Assembly (NCBI RefSeq): GCF_003011965.1
Contig: NZ_PXWG01000012.1
Coordinates: 40,821 to 104,820, forward strand
Origin: Streptosporangium nondiastaticum
Lineage (GTDB): Bacteria > Actinomycetota > Actinomycetes > Streptomycetales > Streptomycetaceae
Direction: 5' to 3'
Length of the DNA stretch: 64,000 nucleotides
Below the pieces are notes generated by a model. That model had not been told where the DNA came from. It ran no database searches and saw only the letters and a program-made list of their open reading frames with translations. This document shows, piece by piece, positions 34,207-41,492 of this stretch. Position 1 is the stretch's first letter. The number at the start of each line of letters is the position of its first letter. Made by a program: the position numbers and the translations under genes.

Positions 34207-35220
34207 TCAGAACGTGACGATCATCTTTCCGGTGTTCTCGCCCCGCAGCATGCCCAGGAAGGCGTCCACCGCGTTCTCCACGCCGTTCACGACCGTCTCG
34301 CGGTACTTGAGCTCGCCGGAGCGCACCCAGCCGCCGACCTCCTCCACGAACTGCGGCTGCAGCGCCTGGTGGTCCCGGACGATCATGCCCTGCAGGCGCA
34401 GGCGCTTGCCGATGATCGAGATCATGTTGCGCGGGCCCGGCTGCGGCTCGGTCTCGTTGTAACCGGCGATCGCGCCGCAGAGCGTGGCGCGGCCGTGCAG
34501 CTTCAGCGCGCCGATCGCGGCCTCCAGGTGCTCGCCGCCGACGTTGTCGAAGTAGACGTCGATGCCCTCGGGCGCGGCCTCCTTCAGCTGCTGGGCGACC
34601 GGCCCCTTCTTGTAGTTGAAGGCGGCGTCGAAGCCGTACTCCTCGGTCAGCGCCTTGACCTTCTCGTCCGTGCCCGCGCTGCCGATGACGCGCGAGGCGC
34701 CCTTGAGCCGGGCGATCTGGCCGACCTGCAGGCCGACCGCGCCCGCGGCGCCGGAGACGAACACGGCGTCGCCCTCCTTGAAGGAGGCGACCTCCAGCAG
34801 GCCCGCGTAGGCGGTCAGGCCCGGCATGCCGAGCACGCCGAGGTAGGTGGACAGGGGCGCGAGCTCCGGGTCGACCTTCACCGCGTGCTCCGCGCCGACC
34901 AGGGCGTACTCGCGCCAGCCGAGGGAGTGCAGGACGTGGTCGCCGGGCCGGAAGGCGTCGCTGCGCGAGGCGACGACCTCGCCGACCGCACCGCCCTGCA
35001 TCGGCTCGTCCAGCTCGAAGGGCGGGACGTAGGAGCGGACGTCGTTCATCCGGCCGCGCATGTACGGGTCCACGGACATGTGGATGTTGCGCACCAGGAT
35101 CTGTCCCTCGCCGGGCTCGGCCACGGCGGCCTCGCGCAGCGCGAAGTCCTCGGGCTTCGGCCAGCCGTGCGGGCGGGCGACGAGGTGCCATTCACGGCTG
35201 GTGGTGGGCGTTGCGGACAT
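34207..35220 (-). CDS. NADP-dependent MDR-family oxidoreductase (leukotriene B4/curcumin reductase type)
   Basis: 337 aa, the zinc-free medium-chain reductase branch. Landmarks are SVDPYMRGRMND near residue 55, the glycine motif VSGAAGAVGLQVGQIA near residue 155, and the C-terminal TGKMIVTF. These enzymes reduce the C=C bond of enones using NADPH in the cytoplasm. The gene is divergent from a MarR regulator, and the intergenic palindrome at 35238-35260 overlaps the region just before its start. Control by that regulator is therefore likely. Confidence 0.92.
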   Translation of the reverse strand: MSATPTTSREWHLVARPHGWPKPEDFALREAAVAEPGEGQILVRNIHMSVDPYMRGRMNDVRSYVPPFELDEPMQGGAVGEVVASRSDAFRPGDHVLHSLGWREYALVGAEHAVKVDPELAPLSTYLGVLGMPGLTAYAGLLEVASFKEGDAVFVSGAAGAVGLQVGQIARLKGASRVIGSAGTDEKVKALTEEYGFDAAFNYKKGPVAQQLKEAAPEGIDVYFDNVGGEHLEAAIGALKLHGRATLCGAIAGYNETEPQPGPRNMISIIGKRLRLQGMIVRDHQALQPQFVEEVGGWVRSGELKYRETVVNGVENAVDAFLGMLRGENTGKMIVTF

Positions 35221-35237
35221 GGGACCCGGCCTCCTAA

Positions 35238-35260
35238 TGGTTCAGTAACTTAAACAACCA
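35238..35260. promoter_or_regulatory. Candidate MarR operator
   Basis: A 23-bp imperfect palindrome with outer arms TGGTT/AACCA and inner TAA/TTA (8 of 11 pairs), in the AT-rich gap between the divergent MDR and MarR genes. A second smaller dyad GTTG-N5-CAAC lies at 35279-35291. The form and position fit a MarR-family site. Confidence 0.65.
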
Positions 35261-35308
35261 TGCTCCTCGATATTTCATGTTGTCAAGCAACGCGGTAACC
35301 TGGATGTC

Positions 35309-35749
35309 ATGGTCCCCCGAACCGATGCCCTGACCCGTGAGGTCGTCGACCTCATCGCGGCCGTCGTGGCCCGCTACCACGAGGAGTACGAGGAGGCGGC
35401 GGCCAAGCACGCGCTCACCGGCGCCCAGGCCAAGGTCCTCGCCCTGCTCGCGCGCGAGCCCATGCCGATGCGGCGGATCGCCCAGCGCCTGAAGTGCGAG
35501 CCGTCCAACGTCACCGGCATCGTCGACCGCCTGGAGGCCCGCGGCCTCGTCGAGCGCGGCCCCGACCCGGACGACCGCCGCGTCAAACTCGCCGCGGCCA
35601 CCCCGGCGGGCCTGGAAACCGCCGACCGTCTCAGCGAGTCGCTGGACTTCGCCCGCGAGCCGCTGGCCGGCCTCTCGGCCGAGGAGCGGACGTCCCTGCG
35701 GGACCTGCTGCGGCGTGTCCTGGAACCGGGCACGGACGCGCCCCGTTAG
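35309..35749 (+). CDS. MarR-family transcriptional regulator
   Basis: 146 aa with a winged helix-turn-helix. The recognition segment is MRRIAQRLKCEPSNVTGIVDRLEARGLV and the wing is RGPDPDDRRVKLAAATPAG, with the conserved DxRR. It is expected to repress the divergent MDR reductase gene and itself until a small ligand binds. ATG 35309 is probably leaderless: TAACCT at 35296-35301 ends seven bases before it. The hairpin at 35753-35770 follows the stop. Confidence 0.92.
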   Translation: MVPRTDALTREVVDLIAAVVARYHEEYEEAAAKHALTGAQAKVLALLAREPMPMRRIAQRLKCEPSNVTGIVDRLEARGLVERGPDPDDRRVKLAAATPAGLETADRLSESLDFAREPLAGLSAEERTSLRDLLRRVLEPGTDAPR

Positions 35750-35752
35750 GCC

Positions 35753-35828
35753 GCGCCCCGTAAGGGGCGCGGGGAACTGCGCGACCAGCCACGCGCGACC
35801 TGCAGTCGGCCGACCGCGCACGGCCTCG
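35753..35828. repeat. Streptomyces-type intergenic repeat with terminator hairpin
   Basis: GCGCCCC-GTAA-GGGGCGC (35753-35770) is a 7-bp hairpin after the MarR gene. It runs into GGGGAACTGCGCGACCAGCC and the following bases, which I recognise from memory as a sequence recurring between genes in many Streptomyces genomes. It probably ends the MarR transcript. Copy number in this genome is unknown. Confidence 0.55.
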
Positions 35829-35884
35829 GGCGGGCATCCGACGAGGGGTGAGGGTCGGTCCGGCACCGCCGGTCAGCCACGCTG

Positions 35885-35980
35885 TGGTGGCCCGCCGCCG
35901 CGGCGGAGGAAAAGCGCCGGGCAGCCCCGGAACGTGGCGCGCCCTGGTGGCCCGCCGTCGCGGCGGAGGAGAAGCGCCGG
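35885..35980. repeat. 36-bp direct repeat with 60-bp period
   Basis: The 36-bp block at 35885-35920 recurs at 35945-35980 with two transitions. Each copy contains the palindrome CCGCSGCGGCGG-like core (CCGCCGCGGCGG in the first). It lies between the MarR gene and the isochorismatase-like gene; function unknown. Confidence 0.8.
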
Positions 35981-36001
35981 ACCCCGGGGCCGGCAGGCCC
36001 C

Positions 36002-36517
36002 TCACGCGGGGAACCGCAAGTCCCCCGCCCGCACGACCGTGCCGAGCCGCGGCATGTCCAGCGTCACAGACCCCCGATGCTCCTCCGCCGTCAGCGCGCT
36101 CATCGCGTCCTCCACGAAGACCAGCCCGTAGCCGTGGTCGGCCGCCGCCCGGGCCGTGGACTCCACGCCCAGGTTGGTGACGATCCCGCCGAGGACGAGC
36201 GTCCGCACCCCCCGTTCCCGCAGCCGCGCGTCCAGCTCCGTGCCGTGGAACGCCCCCAGCGACCGCTTCACCACCACGACGTCGCCCTCCTCGGCGAACC
36301 CCGCGAGCAGCCCGCTCCCGGGCGGCTGCTCCGCCGGCCCGGGCCGCTCCGTGCGCACGACGGCCACCGTGCCGCCCGACTTCCGGAACGACCGCGCCAA
36401 CTCCTCCGCCGTACGGACCACTTCGTCCCCGCTGCGCGGGGCGAGGGGGAGCGCGACGACGCGCTCCATCAGGTCGATGAGGACGAGGGCGGTGGTCCGC
36501 GGGTCGATTTCCGTCAT
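36002..36517 (-). CDS. Isochorismatase-like hydrolase lacking the catalytic Cys
   Basis: 171 aa, an alpha/beta isochorismatase-like fold. Asp of the catalytic set is in LVLIDLMERV and Lys in VVVKRSLGAF. The position that is Cys in nicotinamidase-type members reads GIVTNLGVESTARAA, with Gly. EntB/PhzD-type isochorismatases also lack Cys, so an isochorismatase-like activity is possible. ATG 36517 is favoured over the frame start at 36541 because TACGGT ends six bases upstream, suggesting a leaderless transcript. No siderophore genes are nearby. Confidence 0.85.
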   Translation of the reverse strand: MTEIDPRTTALVLIDLMERVVALPLAPRSGDEVVRTAEELARSFRKSGGTVAVVRTERPGPAEQPPGSGLLAGFAEEGDVVVVKRSLGAFHGTELDARLRERGVRTLVLGGIVTNLGVESTARAAADHGYGLVFVEDAMSALTAEEHRGSVTLDMPRLGTVVRAGDLRFPA

Positions 36518-36626
36518 GGCCAGACCGTACCGGTCGGGCACGGGCCGCGGGCGGCCTCCGAGCTCCCTCCGGGATGACGATAGGTAAAGCTTGCCCGACG
36601 TCCGCGTGGCAGCCCGCGGCCCGCCG

Positions 36627-36677
36627 TCACCCCTGCCGTACGGAAGTTGACCCGCGCAGGGGTGAACTTGCTTATGA
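36627..36677 (+). promoter_or_regulatory. Promoter-like region framed by a 10-bp inverted repeat
   Basis: TCACCCCTGC (36627-36636) and GCAGGGGTGA (36656-36665) are perfect inverted arms 19 bases apart. TTGACC at 36647-36652 lies between them and TTATGA at 36672-36677 could be a -10 (19-base spacer). This looks like a rightward promoter with an operator over its -35, but no clear gene follows on that strand. Confidence 0.45.
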
Positions 36678-36829
36678 GTAAGGTCTGTTCATCGGATACC
36701 GTGCTGGAGAGCAGGCACGGACGCCTTCGGGCGCGTGTGTGCGGTGCCGGATGTCCGGAGCGAGGGTACGTACGTTCGCGCCGCGCGCAGCCCGCACGGC
36801 CCGTGTCTGACCGGGGCGGGGCCACCTGA
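36674..36829 (+). other. Candidate small transcript / 51-codon ORF
   Basis: Rightward from the promoter-like region an ATG at 36674 opens a 51-codon frame that begins MSKVCSSDTVLES and ends with TGA at 36827-36829, inside the loop of the terminator hairpin at 36813-36842. The peptide has four Cys and many Arg. Third-codon GC is lower than in neighbouring genes and the Shine-Dalgarno sequence is weak. An untranslated small RNA is as plausible as a peptide gene. No family recognised. Confidence 0.25.
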
Positions 36830-36842
36830 CAGGCCCCGCCCC
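36813..36842. terminator. Terminator hairpin downstream of the SGNH gene
   Basis: A perfect 11-bp G/C stem (36813-36823 with 36832-36842) and an eight-base loop. It lies 32 bases beyond the leftward SGNH gene's stop and would also end any rightward transcript from the 36.65-kb promoter-like region. Confidence 0.75.
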
Positions 36843-36873
36843 ACCAGCCCCCTCCCCGGGACGGGGTCCGTCC

Positions 36874-37767
36874 CTACGAGAGGTGCTTCTCGGCCGTGAC
36901 GGTCCGGTAGGCCAGCGCGGCGAGCTCGCCCTGGCCCCGCTTGCTCGGGTGGAACCAGTCCCACTGGCTCAGCGCCTCGCCCGTGAACGCGTACGCGCTG
37001 ACCGACCCGTCGAAGCGGCACAGCGCGTCCTTGCGGCAGACGTCCTTCAGGACCGCGTTGTACTCGCCGACCCGCTTCACGACCTGGGCGCGCCGCTGCT
37101 CCGCCGCCGGTTCGGCCGACTCGGAGTCCTTGAGCATCGAGGGGCAGATGCCCAGCTTCCAGACGGTCTTGGCGTAGCCGTTCGTACGCCCCTGCGACCA
37201 CAGGCGCTGCAGGTCGGGCACGCCGGCCACGTAGAGCTGGGACTTCGGGAGCGCCGTGCGCAGCTCTTTCACCGAGGCCTCGAAGTCCGCGCGGAACGCG
37301 CTCACCGGCGTCATGTCGTCCACCTTGTCGCGGCAGGCGTCGTTCGCGCCCAGGAGCACGGTGACCAGCTGCGGCTTCTGCGCGACCGCGGACTGCATCT
37401 GGCCCGGGAGGTCGGCCATGCGGGCGCCGGTCCGCGCGTAGTTCCAGCTGCTGGTCTGCGGTGAGGCCAGCAGCCGGCGGGCGAGGCTGTCGACCTGGGT
37501 GCCGGTGGCCCAGGAGACCTCCGGGCAGTCCGCGAGGACCGCGCAGGCGTCGAAACCGCGCGTGATGGAGTCGCCCAGGGAGGCGATCGACGCGGGGCGG
37601 GTGTTCCAGGCGGGCGCGGCGGCGGCGCCGGCGCTCGGCTTCCCGGCGGAGGCGTCCTCCTTGCCGGAGTCGCACCCCGTGACGAGGAGGGCCGCCGAGA
37701 AGGCGGTGAGCGCCGCGACGGCGGCCCTGGCGGCCCCGCGCGCCTTCCGTCCGGTGCTGCGGTGCAT
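36874..37767 (-). CDS. SGNH/GDSL hydrolase lipoprotein
   Basis: 297 aa. The N-terminus is a lipoprotein signal (AALTAFSAALLVTGC), giving a lipid-anchored extracytoplasmic protein. The SGNH blocks are clear: SLGDSITRGF (Ser), LLGANDACRD (Asn) and QWDWFHPSKRG (Asp-His). It contains several Cys (for example CAVLADCPE and DVCRKDALCRF) that may form disulfides. The enzyme should hydrolyse esters of lipids, polysaccharides or peptidoglycan; substrate unknown. The GGAGGGGAA site lies just upstream of ATG 37767. Confidence 0.9.
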   Translation of the reverse strand: MHRSTGRKARGAARAAVAALTAFSAALLVTGCDSGKEDASAGKPSAGAAAAPAWNTRPASIASLGDSITRGFDACAVLADCPEVSWATGTQVDSLARRLLASPQTSSWNYARTGARMADLPGQMQSAVAQKPQLVTVLLGANDACRDKVDDMTPVSAFRADFEASVKELRTALPKSQLYVAGVPDLQRLWSQGRTNGYAKTVWKLGICPSMLKDSESAEPAAEQRRAQVVKRVGEYNAVLKDVCRKDALCRFDGSVSAYAFTGEALSQWDWFHPSKRGQGELAALAYRTVTAEKHLS

Positions 37768-38088
37768 CGCTCTTCCCCTCCGGCCGGGTGATATCTGTTC
37801 GGGTCCGACGGTACGTCACCGCGGGGGTACGTTCGCACGGTAGCTTTTCCCCGGGGCGGTCGTGCCGTGCCCCGGGGCGGCTTCGCACTTCCGGCACAAC
37901 TGAAATACGACACGTCACATCCTGTCCCTTTCAGGAGAAATGCTCCCGATGGTGTTTACTGTTGGTAACCTCGCGAGCTGGTGCGGGAGTGGCCATTGGG
38001 GCAGAATCTTGCATGCTGTCCCGGGCGGGACCGGTACGGGTGCGAGGCCGCTGGGGAAGGCGACCCTCGAACCGCACTGGAGGTCCCG
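37768..38088. other. Divergent intergenic region, SGNH / DUF3145
   Basis: 321 bases between divergent starts. It holds AT-richer stretches (near 37,945-38,010) that probably include the rightward promoter; TTTACT and GGTAACCT around 37,957-37,973 and CAGAAT near 38,001 are possible elements. I see no ORF with normal codon use and no RNA gene. Confidence 0.4.
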
Positions 38089-38583
38089 GTGACGACACGT
38101 GGAGTTCTGTACGTGCACTCCGCCCCGCGCGCGCTGTGCCCGCACGTCGAATGGGCGGTCGCGGGCGTGCTCGGCGTGCGGGTCACCCTCGACTGGATCC
38201 GGCAACCCGCCTCGCCCGGCACCTGGCGCGCCGAATTCTCCTGGCAGGGGCAGGTCGGCACCGCCTCCAAGCTCGCCTCCGCACTGCGCGGCTGGCACCT
38301 CCTGCGCTTCGAAGTGACCGCCGAGCCGTGCGCCACGGCGGAGGGCGAGCGCTACAGCTCCACCCCCGACCTCGGCATCTTCCACGCCGTCACCGGCATC
38401 CACGGCGACATCCTCGTCCCCGAGGACCGGCTGCGCGCCGCCCTCGCCCGCGCCGCCCGCGGCGAGACGGAGCTGGAGGCGGAGGTCGCCAAGCTCCTGG
38501 GCAAGCCGTGGGACGACGAGCTGGAGCCCTTCCGGTACGCGGGGGAGGGCGCGCCGGTCCGCTGGCTGCACCAGGTCGTCTGA
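38089..38583 (+). CDS. DUF3145-family protein
   Basis: 164 aa. The conserved actinobacterial DUF3145 sequence runs the whole length: VLYVHSAPRALCPHVEWAV, WRAEFSWQGQVGTASKLAS, HGDILVPEDRLR, and the tail DDELEPFRYAGEG. No activity is known. In related genomes the gene adjoins fabF; here it is separated from fabF by about 4.7 kb of other genes. GTG 38089 follows CTGGAGG by five bases. The sequence that encodes the final residues is repeated in tandem beyond the stop. Confidence 0.9.
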   Translation: MTTRGVLYVHSAPRALCPHVEWAVAGVLGVRVTLDWIRQPASPGTWRAEFSWQGQVGTASKLASALRGWHLLRFEVTAEPCATAEGERYSSTPDLGIFHAVTGIHGDILVPEDRLRAALARAARGETELEAEVAKLLGKPWDDELEPFRYAGEGAPVRWLHQVV

Positions 38584-38635
38584 GCAGCCGGCTGCACCAG
38601 ATCGTCTGAACAGCCGGCCGCACCAGGTCCTCCGA
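38564..38635. repeat. 26-bp tandem repeat across the DUF3145 stop
   Basis: The block 38564-38583, which contains the last codons and TGA, recurs at 38590-38609 (one mismatch) and 38616-38635 (more diverged) with a 26-base period. A second TGA therefore follows the real stop in a shifted frame. Confidence 0.85.
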
Positions 38636-38649
38636 ACGGACGTGCGCGC

Positions 38650-38680
38650 TTGCCCTGGAGCGGACTCCAGCACCTAGCGT
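38650..38680 (+). promoter_or_regulatory. MerR-type operator/promoter of the dehydrogenase gene
   Basis: TTGCCC (-35, 38650-38655) and TAGCGT (-10, 38675-38680) are spaced by 19 bp, the over-long spacer typical of MerR-activated promoters. Between them is the dyad CTGGAG-CGGA-CTCCAG (38655-38670). The start codon follows the -10 by seven bases. The same arrangement occurs before the MerR gene at 49.9 kb. Confidence 0.8.
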
Positions 38681-38687
38681 CGGGGCC

Positions 38688-39587
38688 ATGACCGACACCA
38701 GCGCAAGCCCGGCACCGGCCGTCACCGTCACCGTCCTCGGCACCGGCATCATGGGCGCCGCCATGGCCCGCAACCTCGCCCGCGCCGGCCTCGCCGTCAC
38801 CGCCTGGAACCGCAGCCGGGAGAAGGCCGCACCCCTCGCCGCCGACGGCGTGCGCGTCGCGGACACCCCCGCCGACGCCGTCCGCACCGCCGACGTCGTC
38901 CTGACCATGCTCTACGACGGCCCGGCCGCCCTCGACGCCATGCGCGCCGCCGCGCCCGGCCTGCGGCCCGGCACGGTCTGGGCGCAGTCGAGCACGGTGG
39001 GCCTGGAGGGCTTCGACGGTCTCGTGGCCTTCGCCCGCGAGCACGGCCTCGTCCTCGTCGACGCGCCCGTCCTCGGCACCAAGCAGCCCGCGGAGGAGGG
39101 GAAGCTGACGGTGCTGGCCGCGGGGCCGGAGGGGGCGCGGAAGGCTCTGGAGCCGGTCTTCGAGGCCGTCGGCAGCCGTACGGTGTGGCTCGGCGACGAC
39201 GCCTCGGCCGGTACGGCCACCCGGCTCAAGCTCGTCATCAACAGCTGGGTGCTGGCCGTCACCCACGGCACGGCCGAAGCGCTCGCCCTCGCCGAGGGCC
39301 TCGGCGTCGACCCGGCCGGTTTCCTGGACGCCGTCGCCGGCGGCCCCCTGGACATGGGCTACCTGCGCGCCAAGGCCGGCCTGATCCTCGGCGGCGACCT
39401 CACCCCCAGCTTCACCACCGCCACGGCCGAGAAGGACGCCCGGCTGATCGTCGCGGCGGGGGAGCGGGCGGGCGTGCGGATGGACGTGGCGGCCGCGGGC
39501 GCCGAACGGTTCCGCCGGGCCGCCGAGCAGGGGCACGGGGACGAGGACATGGCCGCTTCGTACTACGCGTCCTTCGACACCCCTTGA
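38688..39587 (+). CDS. Beta-hydroxyacid dehydrogenase family (3-hydroxyisobutyrate dehydrogenase-like)
   Basis: 299 aa. The N-terminal Rossmann motif is VLGTGIMGAAMARNLARAG; the next loop WNRSREKAA suggests NADP. The second domain contains the catalytic Lys in TATRLKLVINSWV and the family segment DAPVLGTKQPAEEGKL. It probably oxidises or reduces small beta-hydroxy acids or aldehydes (for example succinic semialdehyde). ATG 38688 is apparently leaderless, seven bases after the MerR-type -10. Predicted to be co-regulated with the MerR-AKR operon. Confidence 0.9.
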   Translation: MTDTSASPAPAVTVTVLGTGIMGAAMARNLARAGLAVTAWNRSREKAAPLAADGVRVADTPADAVRTADVVLTMLYDGPAALDAMRAAAPGLRPGTVWAQSSTVGLEGFDGLVAFAREHGLVLVDAPVLGTKQPAEEGKLTVLAAGPEGARKALEPVFEAVGSRTVWLGDDASAGTATRLKLVINSWVLAVTHGTAEALALAEGLGVDPAGFLDAVAGGPLDMGYLRAKAGLILGGDLTPSFTTATAEKDARLIVAAGERAGVRMDVAAAGAERFRRAAEQGHGDEDMAASYYASFDTP

Positions 39588-39677
39588 GGGGGCGAGGGGG
39601 GATGCGGGGTAAAGGGACGGTCAAGCGATGGATAGGGTGATTCGTCACCCATCCGGCTCCCGAAGGACGACACACGC

Positions 39678-40484
39678 ATGACCATGCCCGGGTATCCCCA
39701 CGGCCACCCCGGGGCGTACTACCCGCCCTACCCGCCCGCGCAGCCCCGCAACGGCCTGGGCACCGCGGCGATGATCGTCGGCATCTGCGCCGCGGTCATC
39801 GGCCTCGTCCCGTTCCTCTTCTTCCTCTCCGGCCCGCTCGCCCTGGTCGCCCTGGGCCTGGGCATCACCGGCCTGGTCCTCGTCCGCAGGGGACGGGCCA
39901 CGAACAAGGGCATGGCCCTCACCGGCACGATCCTGGGCGGCGTGGCCCTGCTCATGGCCGTCGGCGGCCTCCTCTTCACCCTCTTCATCGTCGACAAGGC
40001 CGACGAGGAGAACGACGACCTGTACGAGGACCGCCCGCCGGCGGCCGCGGGCCCGGCGGAGCCCTCCCCTTCCGTCTCCGCGGCACCGAAGCCGCTGAAG
40101 TTCGGCGAGACGTACACGTACAAGGACGGCGTCACCATCACCGTCGACAAGCCCGAGCCGTACGAGCTCGACCGCATCGCCTTCGGCCACGAGGACGGAG
40201 ACCTGGCGCTCCGGTTCAAGGTCACCATCGCCAACGGCGGCAAGGAGCCGATGGACCTCCTCGCCCACGTCCCGTACGTGCGCGACGCCACCGGCAAGAG
40301 GGCCTCGGAGATCTTCGACGGACGCGGAGCGACGAAGCCGTTCACGGGCAAGCTGCTGCCCGGCAAGCAGGCGGAGACCACGTTCACGTACTCGGTCCGC
40401 CCGGACGGCGCGAAGGAACTCCAGGTGGAGACCGGCGCCAACAACGACCGCCCGGACGTGATGTGGGTCGGCCCGGGGCAGTAG
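39678..40484 (+). CDS. Membrane protein with DUF4190-like and DUF4352-like regions
   Basis: 268 aa. A Pro/Tyr-rich cytoplasmic N-terminus (HGHPGAYYPPYPPAQP) is followed by two hydrophobic helices (around residues 30-65 and 75-105) of the DUF4190 type. An acidic/Pro linker leads to an immunoglobulin-like DUF4352 domain (FGETYTYKDGVTITVDKPEPY; LLPGKQAETTFTYSV) expected outside the membrane. Such proteins are common in streptomycetes with unknown roles at the cell surface. ATG 39678. The inverted-repeat element begins 22 bases after the stop. Confidence 0.85.
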   Translation: MTMPGYPHGHPGAYYPPYPPAQPRNGLGTAAMIVGICAAVIGLVPFLFFLSGPLALVALGLGITGLVLVRRGRATNKGMALTGTILGGVALLMAVGGLLFTLFIVDKADEENDDLYEDRPPAAAGPAEPSPSVSAAPKPLKFGETYTYKDGVTITVDKPEPYELDRIAFGHEDGDLALRFKVTIANGGKEPMDLLAHVPYVRDATGKRASEIFDGRGATKPFTGKLLPGKQAETTFTYSVRPDGAKELQVETGANNDRPDVMWVGPGQ

Positions 40485-40506
40485 CGCCGTGGGGTGTGGG
40501 TGGGTA

Positions 40507-41288
40507 GTGGTGCGGTTCCGTGGGTTGGGTGCGGGTCAGAACAGGCCAGCAGCGGGGGGAGGGGTGGGGGGCTCGGCTCCGTCGGGTGTCCGGCGGACCG
40601 TGGGCGGTTGGCCGCCGTACTCCTGCCGTCACGGATGCGGCTGCGTGAGGAGACCTCCCCATTAGCCTGGGCTGAGGGGGAGCTGGCTGCTGCCGCGGTG
40701 TGGTTTCGCCCGTCGTGGGCGCTTCGCTAGGCGCGCCACCGTCGTGGTTGCGCGTCCGGCTGACTCGGGAGTGTGGTTTCTGAGATGGGGGCTGCCCGGT
40801 GGGGCGGTTGAGGCATGCAGTTGGCGTTCTTGGCGCACTTGTACGCCGTGAGGCCGCTGGCCCGGGTGACTTCCGGCGCCCGCAGCCGTGTGGTGGGGCC
40901 CGTGAGGCGAGGGCTGCCACTTGGGACGGCCGAGGCATGCGGCCGACACCTTGCGCGCACTTCTACGCCGCCCGGCCCCGGCCCGGCCGGTGGATTTCCG
41001 CGCCGAGAGGGCATCCGCCCCCACGACCCGCACTCGCCCGCTCAGCCACGACGGTGGCGAGCCGAGCGAAGCGCCCACGACGGGCCCAGCCACATCGCGG
41101 CAGCTGCCCGCTCCCCATCAGCCCAAGCTGATGGGGAGGTCTCCTCACGCGCCCGCATCCGTGACGGCAGGAGTACGGCGCCCGGCCGCCCACCGGCCGC
41201 GCACCTCGATAACCGGACCCGCGCCCCCCACCCCTCCCCCTGCTGCCGGCCTGTTCTGACCCGCACCCGACTCACGGATCCGCACCAC
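40507..41288. repeat. 782-bp element with ~270-bp inverted arms and internal direct repeats
   Basis: The left arm (40507-40776) is the imperfect reverse complement of the right arm (41021-41288). Exact matching blocks include 40527-40547 with 41248-41268 (21 bp), 40614-40640 with 41153-41179 (27 bp), 40643-40662 with 41131-41150 (20 bp) and 40708-40728 with 41065-41085 (21 bp), collinear apart from a two-base shift. Each arm carries its own hairpin (perfect 12-bp stem 41111-41122/41127-41138 on the right; decayed copy 40655-40682 on the left). The core holds two 60-bp direct repeats (40789-40848 and 40911-40970, period 122). The outer ends are GTGGTGCGG and CCGCACCAC. I see no transposase and no credible ORF. 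It abuts the DUF397 gene. Confidence 0.85.
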
Positions 41289-41290
41289 GC

Positions 41291-41482
41291 TCAGAGCAAG
41301 TGGTCGGCCTTGCCGGCCTTGATGTCGCGGATCAGCGCGCGCAACGCTTCGCGGGAGTCGGTGACGTAGTGGTCCTCGGCGCCGGATACGGCTATGTAGG
41401 CGTTGCCGGCGGCGTCGGTGCCCACGCGGAAGCAGTTCGCTCCCTCGCCACAGAAGGCTTCTTCCCAAGTGATCATTGACAT
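41291..41482 (-). CDS. DUF397 protein
   Basis: 63 aa, the normal DUF397 size. The family pattern is clear: ITWEEAFCGEGANCFRVG, then IAVSGAEDHYV, then REALRALIRDIKAGKADHLL. DUF397 proteins are encoded next to DUF5753-type XRE regulators in actinomycetes (WhiJ-like systems) and act as partners whose mechanism is poorly known. ATG 41482 is 10 bases after the XRE stop on the same strand, so the two are co-transcribed. The inverted-repeat element begins two bases past the stop. Confidence 0.92.
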   Translation of the reverse strand: MSMITWEEAFCGEGANCFRVGTDAAGNAYIAVSGAEDHYVTDSREALRALIRDIKAGKADHLL

Positions 41483-41492
41483 GTGGCGTTCC

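Noticed and set aside
40507..41288. Insertion sequence
   Set aside because: There is no transposase, the arms are too long relative to the core, and I could not find a target-site duplication.
40815..41369. ORFs inside the inverted-repeat element on both strands
   Set aside because: They follow the repeat symmetry, have no recognisable domain, and the reading frames are by-products of high GC.
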